Positions 22,001 through 33,239 of a DNA stretch of 64,000 bases are shown piece by piece (position 1 is the first letter of the stretch; every line of letters begins with the position of its first letter). Below the pieces are notes generated by a model that saw only the letters and a program-made list of their open reading frames with translations, was not told where the DNA came from and did not search any database. A program made the translations under genes and the position numbers. Origin of the DNA: Bagarius yarrelli (Eukaryota; Chordata; Actinopteri; Siluriformes; Sisoridae); NCBI GenBank assembly GCA_005784505.1, contig VCAZ01000120.1, forward strand, positions 431,001-495,000, given 5' to 3'.

Positions 22001-23671
22001 CAGTATGTGAAAAAACCCCTTACATTTCTTGTAAATGAAACGTACTTGCAGTGTAAAGTATGAATGTACAGCTTGTGAAACAGTATAAATTTAACGTATG
22101 AAAATGTCCCACAAAAAGTCAATGCCACAGTGTTTAATGTCAAAAGTAGTTGAATGACATGTCTTGTGAAAGTATAAACATGCTGGTCCCATCAAAAAAA
22201 CTCAACACACAGTGTTGAATGTCTAAACCCCTGGCAACAAAAGTTAGTACACCCCTAAGAGGAAATGTCCAAATTGGGTCCAAAATGTCAATATTTTGTA
22301 TGGCCACCATTATTTTCCAGCACTGCCTTAACCCTCTTGGACATGGAGTTCACCAGCGCTTCACAGGATGACACTGGAATCCTCTTCCACTCCTCCATGA
22401 CGACATCACGGAGCTGGTGGATGTTGGAGACCTTGCTTTCCTCCACTTTCCATTTAAGGATGCCCCACAGATGCTCAATAGGGTTTAGGTCTGGAGACAT
22501 GCTTGGTCAGTCCATCACCTTTACCCTCAGCTTCTTTAGCAAGGCAGTGGTCGTCTTGGAGGTGTGTTTGGGGTCGTTATCATGTTGGAATACTGCCCTG
22601 CGTCCCAGTCTCCGAAGGGAGGGGATCATGCTCTGCTTCAGTATGTCACAGTACATGTTGGCATTCATGGTTCCCTCAATGAAGTGTAGCTCCCCAGAGC
22701 CGACAGCACTCATGCAGCCCCAGACCATGACACTCCTACCACCATGCTTGACCGTAGGCAAGACACACTTGTCTTTGTACTCCTCACCCGGTTTCCGCCA
22801 CACACGCTTAACACCATCTGAAACAAACAAGTTGATCTTGGTCTCATCAGACCACAGGACATGGTCCCAGTAATCCTTGTCCTTAGCCTGCTTGTCTTCA
22901 GCAAACTGTTTTCAGGCTTTCTTGTGCATCATCTTTAGAAGAGGCTTCGTTCTGGGACGACAGCCATGCAGACCAATTTGATTCAGTGTGCGGAGTACGG
23001 TCTGAGCACTGACAGACTGACCCCCCCACCCCTTCAACCTCTGCAGCAATGCTGGCAGCACTCATACGTCTGTTTCACAAAGACAACCTCTGGATATGAC
23101 GCTGAGCACGTGCACTCAAATTCTTTGGTGGACCATGGCGAGGCTTGTTCTGAGTGGAACCTGTCCTGTGAAATGGCTGTATGGTCTTGGCCACCGTGCT
23201 ACAGCTCAGTTTCAGGGTCTTGGCAATCTTCTTGTAGCCTAGGCCGTCTTTATATAGAGCAACAATTCTTTTTTTCAGATCCTCAGAGAGTTCTGTGCCA
23301 TGAGGTGCCATGCTGAACTTCCATTGACCAGTATGAGAGAGTGAGAGCAATAACACCAAATTTAACACACCTGCTCCACATTCACACCTGAGACCTTGTA
23401 ACACTAACGAGTTTCATGACAACAGGGAGGGAAAATGGCTACTTGGACCCAATTTGGACGAGTGTACTCACTTTTGTTGCCAGGGGTTTAGACATTAATG
23501 GCTGTGTGTTAAGTTTTTTTAATGGGACAGCAAATTGACACTGTTACACAAGCTGTACATTCACTACTTTACACTGCAGCAGAGTTTCATTTCTTTAGTG
23601 TTTTCACATAAAAAGATATAATAAATATTTACAAGAAATGTAAGGGGTGTACTCACTTCTGTGACATACTG
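22001..23671 (-). mobile_element. Tc1-like transposon, full length, inactive
   Basis: It is flanked by TA (21999-22000 and 23672-23673) and starts CAGTATGT / ends ACATACTG. Long inverted terminal regions of about 210 bp share 'accccttacatttcttgtaa', 'gaatgtacagcttgtg' and 'gtctaaacccctggcaacaa'. The left inverted repeat carries an internal partial duplication of about 80 bp (roughly 22078-22235) absent from the right one. The transposase gene is on the minus strand and broken. A shorter relative lies at 42763-43614. Confidence 0.95.
22288..23311 (-). pseudogene. Tc1-like transposase (DD34E), broken
   Basis: The enzyme cuts and pastes the element by a DDE reaction at TA sites. The likely start is MAPHGTELSEDLKKRIV at 23311, leading into a helix-turn-helix DNA-binding region (GYKKIAKTLKLSCSTVAK). 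The catalytic residues remain: D in VLWSDETKINLF, the first D of HDNDPKHTS, and E in PDLNPIEHLWG. Thirty-four residues lie between the last two. The end is NNGGHTKY with a stop at 22288. In-frame stops lie at 23075-23077, 22912-22914 (CpG-type CGA to TGA) and 22507-22509 (TGG to TGA; the copy at 42763 has TGG). A +1 frameshift lies near 23020 by a run of seven G. It cannot make active protein. Confidence 0.93.
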
Positions 23672-23984
23672 TATGTTATTTTTTTATAATCGTAAAACTC
23701 TTAAATTGACTCCTGACTTTTCACCTCTTTTCTTTGGTTTATAGAGTTTTATTTATTTTATAAACACTGGAGTAGGACGTACCAAACACACACACACACT
23801 TTAGTATTGTTGTGTTTGTTTTAAATTCTTGTCATATTTTGGCTGCAGGGTTAGAATCATACACATAGAGGCGGAGTCTGATTAAAAAGGAACTCCAGAA
23901 GGGTCACATGACTTTACTGTCAGCACTATATATATTTAAGTTAGGTATGGCTTATATATATCCAAATATAGAAGATTCTTTATT
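23672..23984. other. Single-copy intergenic stretch
   Basis: It contains a short CA run at about 23788-23800 and nothing else recognisable. Confidence 0.5.
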
Positions 23985-24542
23985 TGTTTCCTGAATCACC
24001 CTTAAATGATTCCTCATCTGATTCCTGAGTAATTTTTCAATAATTTATCATATGACTCCTGAGTCATCCTTTAAAGGTTTTAACAGATGATCACGAATCA
24101 CCACTGAATTGATTCCTCAAATGATTCCATGAATCAATTCTGATTGATTTTTTATAATTACTGAAACATCCTTAAATTTTTAATTGAATCATTATCGAAT
24201 GATTCCTTAGATGATTTATGAATCTTACTTAATAGTTTTTTATAATTACTGAAATGCCCTTAAATGTTTTACTAAATCATTATTCATTCAGAACATAATC
24301 ACAAATATAATTATAAACCTTAAACACAATCATTATTATGTTTTACTGAATCATTATAGAATGATTCCTTAGATGATTCATGAATCATTATCCATTGTTT
24401 TTCATAATTACTGAGTCATCATTAAACATTCTGTAAAGAATCATGGAATTTTCTTTGAATGATTCTTTAAATGATTCATGAATCATTCTTTATTGATTTT
24501 TTATAAAAGAGTAAATGAAGAGAAAATGATCACTGAATTATC
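23985..24542. repeat. GATTC-rich degenerate array, left part
   Basis: Loose tandem units built around 'aatgattcctcatatgattc' and 'atgattcatgaatcat', with 'tttttataattactgaatcat' linkers. A higher-order period near 100 bp can be followed between about 24100 and 24500. The same array continues at 25953-27010 after a hAT-like insertion. Confidence 0.88.
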
Positions 24543-25027
24543 CTTGAATGCAGGCACGCCCTTTACACGGGGAGGATGGGGGGGGGTCCTGACACCTGCA
24601 GAGACAGCAGCAATCGAACCCCTGCACATTTAAAAAAAAAAAAAATTAGCCTGCAATGCGCTAATCTCGACATGCGCTAAAACCAAAATAAACTAAAACT
24701 TCCAACAACAAACATTATAATGCTTGTAATTTAAGCTGAACAGAACTGACATTCTGCCTGAAACAATCAGAACGATAAAGCCGGAGAAATAGAGAAGCTT
24801 TAACTCGTTTTTTTAATAAGGTAAATCAGATAAGTTGACATAAATTTCACATGTCCAGTTAATATAAAATGCCAACTGTCATTATTTTCTGATAATGAAT
24901 CTGATTCACATCAGACTGAACTAGAATCAGAGGATAATTATACATCATTTCTGAATAAAAAAGTCAAACACAAAATTGTTTCAAAAAAAATATTTTATTC
25001 TACAATTAATTATTTTAGTATTAGAAT

Positions 25028-25384
25028 GGCAGCATGGTGGCTACGGTGTTTAGCACTGTTACCTTACAGTCAGAAGATCCCGGGTTCGATTCCCCTGCAG
25101 GGGTCTTTCTGTGTGGAGTTTGTATGTTTCTCCCTGTGTTTGTGTGGGTTTACTACGGGTTCCTCCTACAGTCCAAATACATGTATGTTAGATTGATTAG
25201 TGATTCTAAATTGCCCATAGGAGTGAGTGTGTGTGTGTCCCTGTGATGGACTGGCGATCTGTCCAGGGTGTCCCCCTCCTGCCTTTTACCCTTTCAGAGA
25301 CGGCTGGGATAGACTCCAGCAGATCCCTGTGACCCCGAATTAGGGAATAAGCGGCTATAGAATGAATGAATGAATCAATGAATC
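25028..25384 (+). mobile_element. Piscine tRNA-type SINE, nearly full length
   Basis: The head 'ggcagcatggtggctacggt' with B box 'cccgggttcgattcccctgc', the middle 'gtgtggagtttgtatgtttc', 'attgattagtgattctaaat', 'tgtgatggactggcgatctg', the end 'gaccccgaattagggaataa' and a (GAAT)n tail. The head is tRNA-like with an intact B box. This is the most complete copy of this family in the window. It lies inside the hAT-like insertion and is therefore younger than it, or was carried in with it. Confidence 0.93.
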
Positions 25385-25688
25385 TGTATTCGATTCTATT
25401 TTTCCTGATATTACAGTTAAGTGTAAGAGCAAACTGAGTTTAAAATCACTGCACTTTAGATAAAGTTTATCAGTCATTATGGTATTCTGATATTTCCAGC
25501 AATAACAAAAAAGCTATCATATTTTAACAGTGTAATTAATAAATATTAACTTTAATCGTAGGGAGCGGAAGTTTATTTGGTAGTTTGATTATCAGATCTG
25601 ATTGTGTCTGTTTGGATTAAAACCATATGAAAACCTGTGTTAAAACTTTTTTATTTAAAGCTTTATAAAATAAAATCATTCCATGTAA

Positions 25689-25735
25689 TTATTATTGTTA
25701 TTATTATTGTTATTATTATTATTATTATTATTATC
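25689..25735. repeat. (ATT)n microsatellite
   Basis: Trinucleotide run 'attattattgtt', later pure ATT. Confidence 0.95.
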
Positions 25736-25952
25736 AACTCAAATAGTGTAAAGTTGAATTGTTTGAACGTCCCACATAAATGGCTGGTCTACAGGAGACA
25801 CTTACCTCATACTGTATTCATTAATCAATATTATTCTGTTAATGATCAGCCTGCAAGCAATTTTAACACATGATGGTGGGCTGACAGTGGGCCTGAAGTG
25901 GAGGTACCCCCCCCCCCCCCGCTAATTAGAAAATAAAATGCCTCCTTCACTG

Positions 25953-27010
25953 CTTAAATGATTCCTTAAATAATTTGTGCATGTGTTTATGGTCACTGAG
26001 TCGTCTTTAAATGTTTTGCCATTGATAACTGAATCATTCTATCAGATTCCTGAAATGATTCCTCTTATAATTCCTGGCTGATCTCAGACACTTGCCTAAA
26101 TCCCAGCCGAGTTTTTATTCTGGAATAGAAAGACAGATCTCTGTCTCATAAGACTGCAGCACTCAGAGCGTCTATATATAGAGCAGTGAGGGCCGGAGCG
26201 AGCGAGCGAGCGAGCCACAGAGAGAGGAACAAACGAGTCTTGAATGATTCATTCATACAGTATAGATGAAGATCTATAAATACAGTGACTCACATTTAGA
26301 TAGTTATTATTAGCATCAGAATAAAACCCATCAGATTAATAAGTTTAGTTTTATTCAAATGTTTACAAAAAAATATGTACGCATTTCTTGTATATTTGTA
26401 TTTAATTTATTTATGGGTTATTTTATTTGTATGTCTGTCAAATTATTTGGGTTTAATCAACAGTAGAAAAAAAGGCTTAGTTCTCGAATAATTTCTGAAT
26501 CATCCTTTCATGATCCTTAATCCTGATTCCGAAATCAACCTTAAAAGATTCCTTATTTAATCACGAAATTATAATCGAATGCGATTTCAAATGATTTCTG
26601 AATCATTCCTAAACGATTCTTCATATGATTACCAAATCTTTAAAAAAGTTTTATATGAATACTGACTCTGGGAATGTTTTAGAATCTTTCTTTAAGGATT
26701 TCGCAGATAATTTCTGAAATCTCCTTTTACTTATGCCTTGGATCATTTCTGAATCACAAATGAGTCTTCACTATTTTTTTTTATCTTTGAACAATTCCTC
26801 AGATCACATTTATCACATTTACAATTCCTGAATCACATGTAACTGATGACTCAGATCATTTCTTAGTCATCCTTTAATGATTCCCCACTGATTTCAAAGT
26901 TATACTTAAACAAATTTTTAGAGGATTCTGATTCACCTTTAACTAGTCCTCATATGATTCCTGATTCACCTTTAAATGATTCCTCATATGATTCCTGGGT
27001 CATCTTTAAT
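25953..27010. repeat. GATTC-rich degenerate array, right part
   Basis: Units such as 'aatgattcctcatatgattc' continue from 24542, with a single-copy break at about 26090-26500 that holds (GAGC)5 at 26195-26215 and AT-rich DNA. Most units are heavily diverged. The clearest lie at 26500-27005. Confidence 0.8.
26195..26215. repeat. (GAGC)n short tandem repeat
   Basis: Five units of GAGC in a purine-rich context. Confidence 0.93.
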
Positions 27011-28339
27011 GATGACTGTTTATTATTTAAAACTGCAGTCTTGTCTCATCCTGTCCAATATGTCATATTGTCTAAAATGTATACAGACATTAAATAAGTT
27101 ACATAAAGCATTTAATGCTTAAAGTGGCGAGATTGTTGATGTTGATGTTGATGTGTCTGGCGAGTGTATGTGACTAATACAATAATTATAAATTGTTGTT
27201 ATAAATATAATAATTAGAGTCATGGGTCTTGCTCAGGGGCCCTCACAGTGGTAGCTTGGTGGAGCTGGAAATCGAACCCACAATCTTCGGATAGGCAGTC
27301 TAGCACCTTAACCATGAGCTACCACTTCCTACAGTTTATGGTCCCAAAGACTAATTTCAGAAGAGTTCAGCCATGAAACTAATGCTAATTTGCATTTTAT
27401 GCATATTCATATTCAGTGATGTTCCCAGGCCATTTCATCGGTTTATTAAGCATATTACACAACATGTTCATGAACCCTGAATCGATTTTGAACGGTTCAA
27501 GTCAAGCTGCAAATAACACGTCAGTCAAACGGGAGGAAATCGTGATCTTATTAACATCTCGTCATCTCGAAAGGTTAACTTGCTTTCACTGATTTGGATC
27601 AAACGTTGATTTAAGATAGTTAAATTTGCCCAAACAGGGGGAGAAATTATGCGCCTTGTATTTTTCCACAGTCTACAATCCTACAGTGGCTACCGAGGTA
27701 CGGTGAGGGTGTGTTTGGCACCGAACCTCGGAGGAGCTGCTGAAAATAAGAAAAAGGGATTTTTTTTTTGCTCGGTTACTTCGTTCAGACTGGTGTAAAT
27801 GAGCTCGGGCTCCCCAGGGCTGTAGGAGCGGTGAGACATGGGGACAGAGGCTACGCAGACACCGTGGGAATGAAGCCGACTCACATGCTCCGGAGATACC
27901 GACAGAGCCAGGATTTCACTTCAATTACGGAGCGCTGCACCTGCCAGACCCCTCGCTGATCCGCAGCACAGTCACGCCACCTCGGCATTCCACAGGGCAC
28001 CACTAGCGACCCCGGATAGAGAGGATCAGATGCCTAAGTATTGTTATTGACCAGGGTTTTTGGTTATATAGGCACCATTTTGAAAACATTTGTTAAGAAA
28101 ATACACCTATTTTCTGCAAGGTTTTTTTAAATATATAGTTACAGAATTTGTATCTGTACCATTTAAAACTAAGAGGATAATTAATCTAATCCGATAACAG
28201 AAAGAGTTCTGGCTGGTACCATTCAGGGTAAAATCACTGACTGAGTGTTGACTGCAGGACGTGGCTAAGAGAATGGTCTTGATTATACACGCTAGCACTG
28301 CTGACCTGCATGACAAACTCAGAGCTAATAAGACCAAAA
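27011..28339. other. Single-copy stretch around one SINE
   Basis: Other than the SINE at 27221-27330, this holds a GC-richer island at about 27680-28020 with two overlapping opposed open frames (60-64 codons) of no known family. Confidence 0.5.
27221..27330 (-). mobile_element. L2-tail SINE, head and body only
   Basis: On the minus strand: 'agtggtagctcatggttaag', B box 'gtgggttcgatttcc', body 'cactgtgagggcccctgagc'. The 3' tail is missing. Confidence 0.85.
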
Positions 28340-28606
28340 CTAATGATGGGACATGTTCCCCTCATTTACATTTGGGAGACACACGTACAAAATCATGTTC
28401 TGTTTCCTCCAGATGAGGACGGGTTCCCTCTTGAGTCTGGTTCCTCTCAAGGTTTCTTTCTACTTCATAACAGTCGCCTCCAGCTTGTTCATTAGAGACA
28501 AACTCACACTTTTCACCGTTACTGCATTCTGTGTAAAGCTGCTTTAAGACAATCTTAAAGTCCACTGTTAAAAGCACAAAACAAATAAATTAGATTGAAT
28601 TAAAAA
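28340..28606 (+). mobile_element. Dispersed retroposon with AGATTGAATT-type tail
   Basis: The series 'ggttcctctcaaggtttctt', 'cgcctccagcttgttcatta', 'gtaaagctgctttaagacaa', 'gttaaaagcacaaaacaaat' and 'aaattagattgaattaaa' is a common teleost repeat end. A tail piece is also at 7733-7803. The 5' limit is estimated. Confidence 0.65.
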
Positions 28607-29239
28607 AGAATTAAAAAATTCATTCCTGGCAAACACGAAATGCTCCCAAAACATTAGCGCATCATTCTTGTTTTGGTTTTTTTTGTACTACATTTTTTTG
28701 TATGTTGTCTGTTAGTTTTTTTTTTTGTAACTAAAAACTAGACTTCACTAGAATATTACAGAAAGTAACAACCATAAGAGAACCTATACAGAACGTTTCC
28801 TAATGGTTATTCTTAGGTTTGGTTATAACTATTTCTATAACTACTTCGCTTAAGGGCTCACCTGATACACCTATACACAAAATCCGAGCTTGTTTGGGAA
28901 CATTTCAGGAACCAAATATTATTATTCTTAGAATGTCCTGGAAACTGAACATTTTGGGCCAAGTTGAAGTTTTTTTCTCATCAGTTTTTTGGATCGCATA
29001 CAAATAAAAACAATAAGGCCAAAACTTTGCTGATATAGTTCTGAGATCTGAGATCTTCTCTTGCATTCTTAATTCTCCCAATGGCAACCAATGCTGTTGA
29101 AATGTGGCCAGAGTAACTTACGATACGGATACTTCACGTCCTAAGACAAAGCAGGGCCTGAACATTATTATTCTCACGACTGCTTAGGATTGGCTGGAAA
29201 CATTATCTGCATGCGCAAAAGTCACATACCCAAAAAAGC
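28607..29239. other. Single-copy intergenic stretch
   Basis: T-rich runs near 28670-28730 and two opposed short open frames. Nothing recognisable. Confidence 0.5.
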
Positions 29240-29381
29240 CATTTACATTTTTCCTTTTGGTAGACGCCTTTATCCGGATATCCCAATTATCCAACTGAGC
29301 AATTAAGGGTCACTGGCAGCAGTGGCAGCTTGGTGGTGCTGGAAATTGAATCGAACATTGAACACTGAACTACCAGTTCCT
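29240..29381 (-). mobile_element. L2-tail SINE, internally deleted
   Basis: The minus strand tail 'gataaaggcgtctaccaaaa' is clear, and the head and B-box region is shortened and disrupted. Confidence 0.75.
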
Positions 29382-29703
29382 GTTTCAGGGGCTTCATCTG
29401 GAGTGCTTGACCAGGATTGTCCTGGTGCTGAACATTGATCAACACAAAGCTAAAGATCTGCCCTGGGCCAGACTTACTGGAAGGCTCTTGTCACCTATAC
29501 ACCCCCTAGTGTAGAAAAGAGAAGGTTTAGGTCTTCACAGAAGAGTTAGACCTTTGAATTGGCTCATCAAACACAGCAGAGAGGGTAAGTAAGGTGGAAC
29601 TGGATCTCCAACCCTGAAGCAAGTCTATAATCTGATAGAATTTTTACAGCGATGATAATTCACATTTAGTCCTGCAAGTGGCTGAAGGGTTTTGTTTTGT
29701 TGT
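29382..29703. other. Single-copy intergenic stretch
   Basis: No element ends or open frames of note. Confidence 0.5.
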
Positions 29704-29912
29704 GGGGCAGTGGTGGCTCAGATGGTTAATACAATTCAGATGCAATAGTTATTGGCCAGAAGATCAACATTTAAGCCGCACCACCGCCAAGCTGCCACTG
29801 CCGGGCCCTTAAACAAGGCCTTTAACCTGCTGTATCATGGCTGACCCTGAACTCCACCCCAATCTCTCAAAGCTGGGATATGAGAAGAAACACAGTGTCG
29901 TATTGTTTATTT
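29704..29912 (+). mobile_element. tRNA-derived SINE, second subfamily
   Basis: The head 'ggggcagtggtggctcagat', then 'gctgccactgccgggccctt', 'gctgtatcatggctgaccct' and 'gctgggatatgagaagaaac' match 20388-20690. It lacks the B-box duplication seen there. Confidence 0.8.
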
Positions 29913-31600
29913 TAGTTAAGCCTTCTTATTTTGTTGGGGTTTTTTTTTGGGGGGGGGGGGGTTAATTTCTATGCTAACGAATAATTTACATAAATGCAAA
30001 TAAACTCATAATTTTATAATTAAATACAATTTTTCCCACAAAAGTCCTATTTTTTCTGCTTTGATCAAACTTCTCCTAACCGTATAATCCTGTGTGTCCT
30101 TTGGATATAAACACATAAACCTGAAGTTGTTTTATTATTTAAAAACAGTATGTTTAAAAAAAATCCCAACAGATACTAGGAAATATATATACATAAATGT
30201 ATATACACATTCTACCCTACAGTGTGCTTAACTGTGTGTTAAATAGAATCAAAAACCCAAAAAAATGCTGATTATGTATTATCTCAGGGTGCCAATACTT
30301 TTGAAACCACTATCTATTCAGGGTTCTATGAATCTTCATAGATTGCAGCATGTTTTATTGTGTTATTCAGTGTAAATATATGATCTTAAATACCGTACAG
30401 ACCTCATGGACACGCCTCACGTCTTGCTAACGCTTAGCATGTTAAATATCAGCGGCACTAACGCGGCTCTCCATAAACAGCCCGTCCATTACTGAAAAAG
30501 TCTTTCATATTTAGGGTTTATTTCTCTAAAATCGCATCTTTAACAATTAGCTGAAATGATTTAACTCCTCCATGATGAGAAATTTGTCTCGAACCCTTAA
30601 GTGATCTAACTGCTGAGCAAAGCGCTTAATCTCCAGATGACTTTTATAATAAAATAAATTTTATTTTATCTTAAATTATCTAATCCAGATCAAGAATCAA
30701 GTAAAATCCAAGTCCAAAAAACCCACAAATGCGAGGAGTTAGTGGGGGACTGGCAACCGTGGAGTTTAACCGATTTTACAAGAATTATAAAAAAGAGAAA
30801 GCAAACAATTCTGGTCACATAGTGTTTTTTTGAAATGAGTGCCAGTCCTGGCTGTGCTCCAGTTCCAGCACCAGCTCGGTTCCGGTCCCAGTGATAAAGC
30901 TCCTGCTCCTAGAATTCATCCGGAAATTTAATTCTCAATCTAATTTTAAATAAACACACACACAAATACATGAAGATCAACATGAACACAACAGAACTAA
31001 TGGAAGCGCTAATTACCGTCTTGTCTTCCCTGAGGCTGTAAGTTGGAGGTGATATCACCGGTAATTATCAGCTAAACGTTACACACTGACTGTAAACCAA
31101 ACCAGCACGTAGCTGAGAGGACCTAGAGGAGATCACGTCATAAAGCACTTTCTATCCTTTGTTTCTGTAGCTATTAGCACCTTTATTTCTCGCTGAAGGT
31201 GTTGCTTTATGTCTAGAAAAAAATCCTGAAGAATCTTTTCTTGCTACAATTGGGATATGTTAGATTAGCAGCATTTACACTTGTGCAGAAATTTAGAAGA
31301 CTTTCCTTATCGCTAAGCATTTGCTAGCAAGCGGCCTCTCTGGTGAGATAATTAGCGCACTTTAGCGAGACTTGCTTTGTGTTTTCGGAATAATGTGCTT
31401 TGTTTTGTCTTGGTGAAGATTCTATGTACATCACTTACAAAATCCACATAGCTAAACCAAATGGATCGATTTAAAAGAAACTAAAGACAAATGAACGACT
31501 CGCAGTGATTCATTTAACTGATTCACATGACTCAAGTAATTTTTAAAAAAGACCTAACGCTTCATTAGAAATTTCATGCTGATAGAATATGTGCAACATT
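29913..31600. other. Single-copy intergenic stretch
   Basis: A poly-T/poly-G run at 29939-29961, AT-rich DNA to about 30400, then balanced sequence with several TAATTA-type motifs (31000-31400). No gene is visible. From about 31490 the first GATTCA/TGACTCA-type units appear. Confidence 0.5.
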
Positions 31601-32015
31601 TCAGTATGTTTGTACTAAATAAACTGTGTACTATAGAGTATGATTATGAGTATAATTGCTAGTAGTATGAATGAAATTTCTACATCCGTCATGTTGGTAT
31701 GGTCACATGACATACAATGTCACAGCAGCGTGAATTTATATATAGGGAATTGGTAGCGCAGTTATTAAGGTGTTGGTCTGCTATTTGGAAGATTACGGTT
31801 CGATTCCCAACACCACCAAATTACCACTGTTGGGCCCCTGAGCAAGGCCCTCAACATCCAGTAACTCAGTTGTATAAAAAAGCATAAGAAACAAATTTTT
31901 TTTAATATTTAGGAAAAAGACGAGTCGTCTCTCCTGCGGGATCATGGGATAGAATCCAGGCTATTCTTGTCGCATACAGTTTTTCATATACTAACCTATA
32001 GGTTAGTATGACTCT
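31601..32015. mobile_element. MITE-like element, copy 2, interrupted by a SINE
   Basis: Left part 31601-31744 and right part about 31891-32015 together resemble 525-965: shared 'ggtcacatgacat', 'cagcagcgtgaat', 'cctgcgggatcatggg', and 'tcgcatac' near the right end. A SINE at 31745-31890 sits between the two halves. The ends are more eroded than in copy 1. Confidence 0.6.
31745..31890 (+). mobile_element. L2-tail SINE inserted in MITE copy 2
   Basis: The head 'gggaattggtagcgcagtta', B box 'acggttcgattcccaacacc', body 'ttgggcccctgagcaaggcc', end 'cagttgtataaaaaagcata'. The tRNA-like B box is intact. The 3' tail core is missing. Confidence 0.87.
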
Positions 32016-32423
32016 TAGTGAATCATTTAACTCAACCGAATCACATGACTCGAATCATTTAAAAAAAATATTTTTATCTGTTTTATTAAACTCTAGCTAA
32101 TTTTTTGTTTAGCATAAACTAGCTAAAAAAATCCCAGAAATTCTTTGTTATAAAACATCTCTGTAGTTTACAGCTAGCGCTTGCTACCCGGCCACCTCAA
32201 GCGACAACCTCCGACACTTTCATTCTGTCCTCCTGCGACCATGTAAAAAATTGGTTACCGCGACGACAGAAGCGTCTGTGAGTTGTTAGCGTGTGGACAC
32301 AGCGAGTCCTTCACAGCTTCTCAAGCATCAAGGACATAGGAAAAGATGTGACTGGGACGATTCAAGACAAAACCCATCTGCTGTTGTCACTCTCAAGAGC
32401 TTGGGAGGTAACAGAGGCCCTCC

Positions 32424-32470
<47 letters not shown>

Positions 32471-33239
32471 AAACAGCTCACAAACTCTGATTCATTATGT
32501 TATGAGGCGGATTCATGCTGCAGGCGAACAGAGAGACTGGACGGACGGCCAACACAACCATCTGATCAGTATGTGACGAATGCTTCTGGATGTTTACGTT
32601 GAAAGATGAAAACCAGATGCAAACCGATGGCTTCCTGATCTGACTGTATTTTATCACCTGCCGCTAAACTCCCAGGCATAAAAGCTGGCTGTGATTCATT
32701 TCTTAAGTTCTGGTATAGAGACATCAACAAAAAGACAAGCCCGAGTGCTGAGCACAGAGAGCCGAGAGCCGGCGCTTGACAGATAATTGGACACAGTGAG
32801 ATAGCTCTGAGCTACACGCTAACAAATGAGTGCTAGCGAAGCTTTTTAGGGGGGAAAATGTAGCAAGAGCGCATTGAACTGCTCAGCTAACTGTCTTGAA
32901 ATGTGGGTCTGACTAAGCGCTTTGGCGTGCCGGTGTCATTAACATGCCAATCAGACAGACGGAGAGAAGCCGACACTCCAATCTATCATGCCGATTGCTT
33001 GTGTCACGAAGCGGCTGCAATCAGCACAGAGGGCTCGACCTGTTGCCTGCACTTAATCGACGCGGCGCATTTAGTTAACATCACCACAAGCCCTGCGTCT
33101 TTAGGAGTCAGGCTCGACGGCGTGCACAGCAACATTACGCTCGGCTGAGTTAAGAGACGGCTGATAGGAGTCACGCTGAAGACAACACAATTTACTTTAC
33201 AGACTGGAAAAGGCTACACACAGCCTGCAACTCCTAACC
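32016..33239. other. Single-copy stretch with a CA repeat and a CpG-containing island
   Basis: (CA)n at 32423-32468. 32640-33180 is repeat-free, CpG-containing and of balanced composition, with 'gataattgg' and TAATC-type motifs. It contains an open frame of 81 codons (32903-33148) with no recognised domain. It is a candidate conserved non-coding element. Confidence 0.45.
32423..32468. repeat. (CA)n microsatellite
   Basis: About 22 uninterrupted CA units. Confidence 0.98.

Larger units (their letters stand above)
24551..25952. mobile_element. hAT-like insertion inside the GATTC array
   Basis: The array stops at 'cttgaatg' (24543-24550) and resumes at 'cttaaatg' (25953-25960), an 8-bp target duplication with one mismatch. 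The inserted DNA starts CAGGCACGCC and ends CTTCACTG, so the termini are CAG...CTG with only weak further inverted similarity, and G/C runs lie near both ends (24580-24592 and 25907-25920). An 8-bp duplication plus CAG ends fits the hAT superfamily. No transposase is present, so it is non-autonomous. It carries a SINE at 25028-25384. Confidence 0.6.

Noticed and set aside
22265..22873. 202-codon + strand open frame
   Set aside because: Antisense to the Tc1-like transposase, whose sense frame carries all the family motifs. The 189-codon minus frame at 42823-43392 is the same case.
25028..25110. tRNA gene
   Set aside because: The B box and fold-like head belong to a SINE with the family's full 3' body; no complete cloverleaf or terminator is present. 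The same holds for the other SINE heads.
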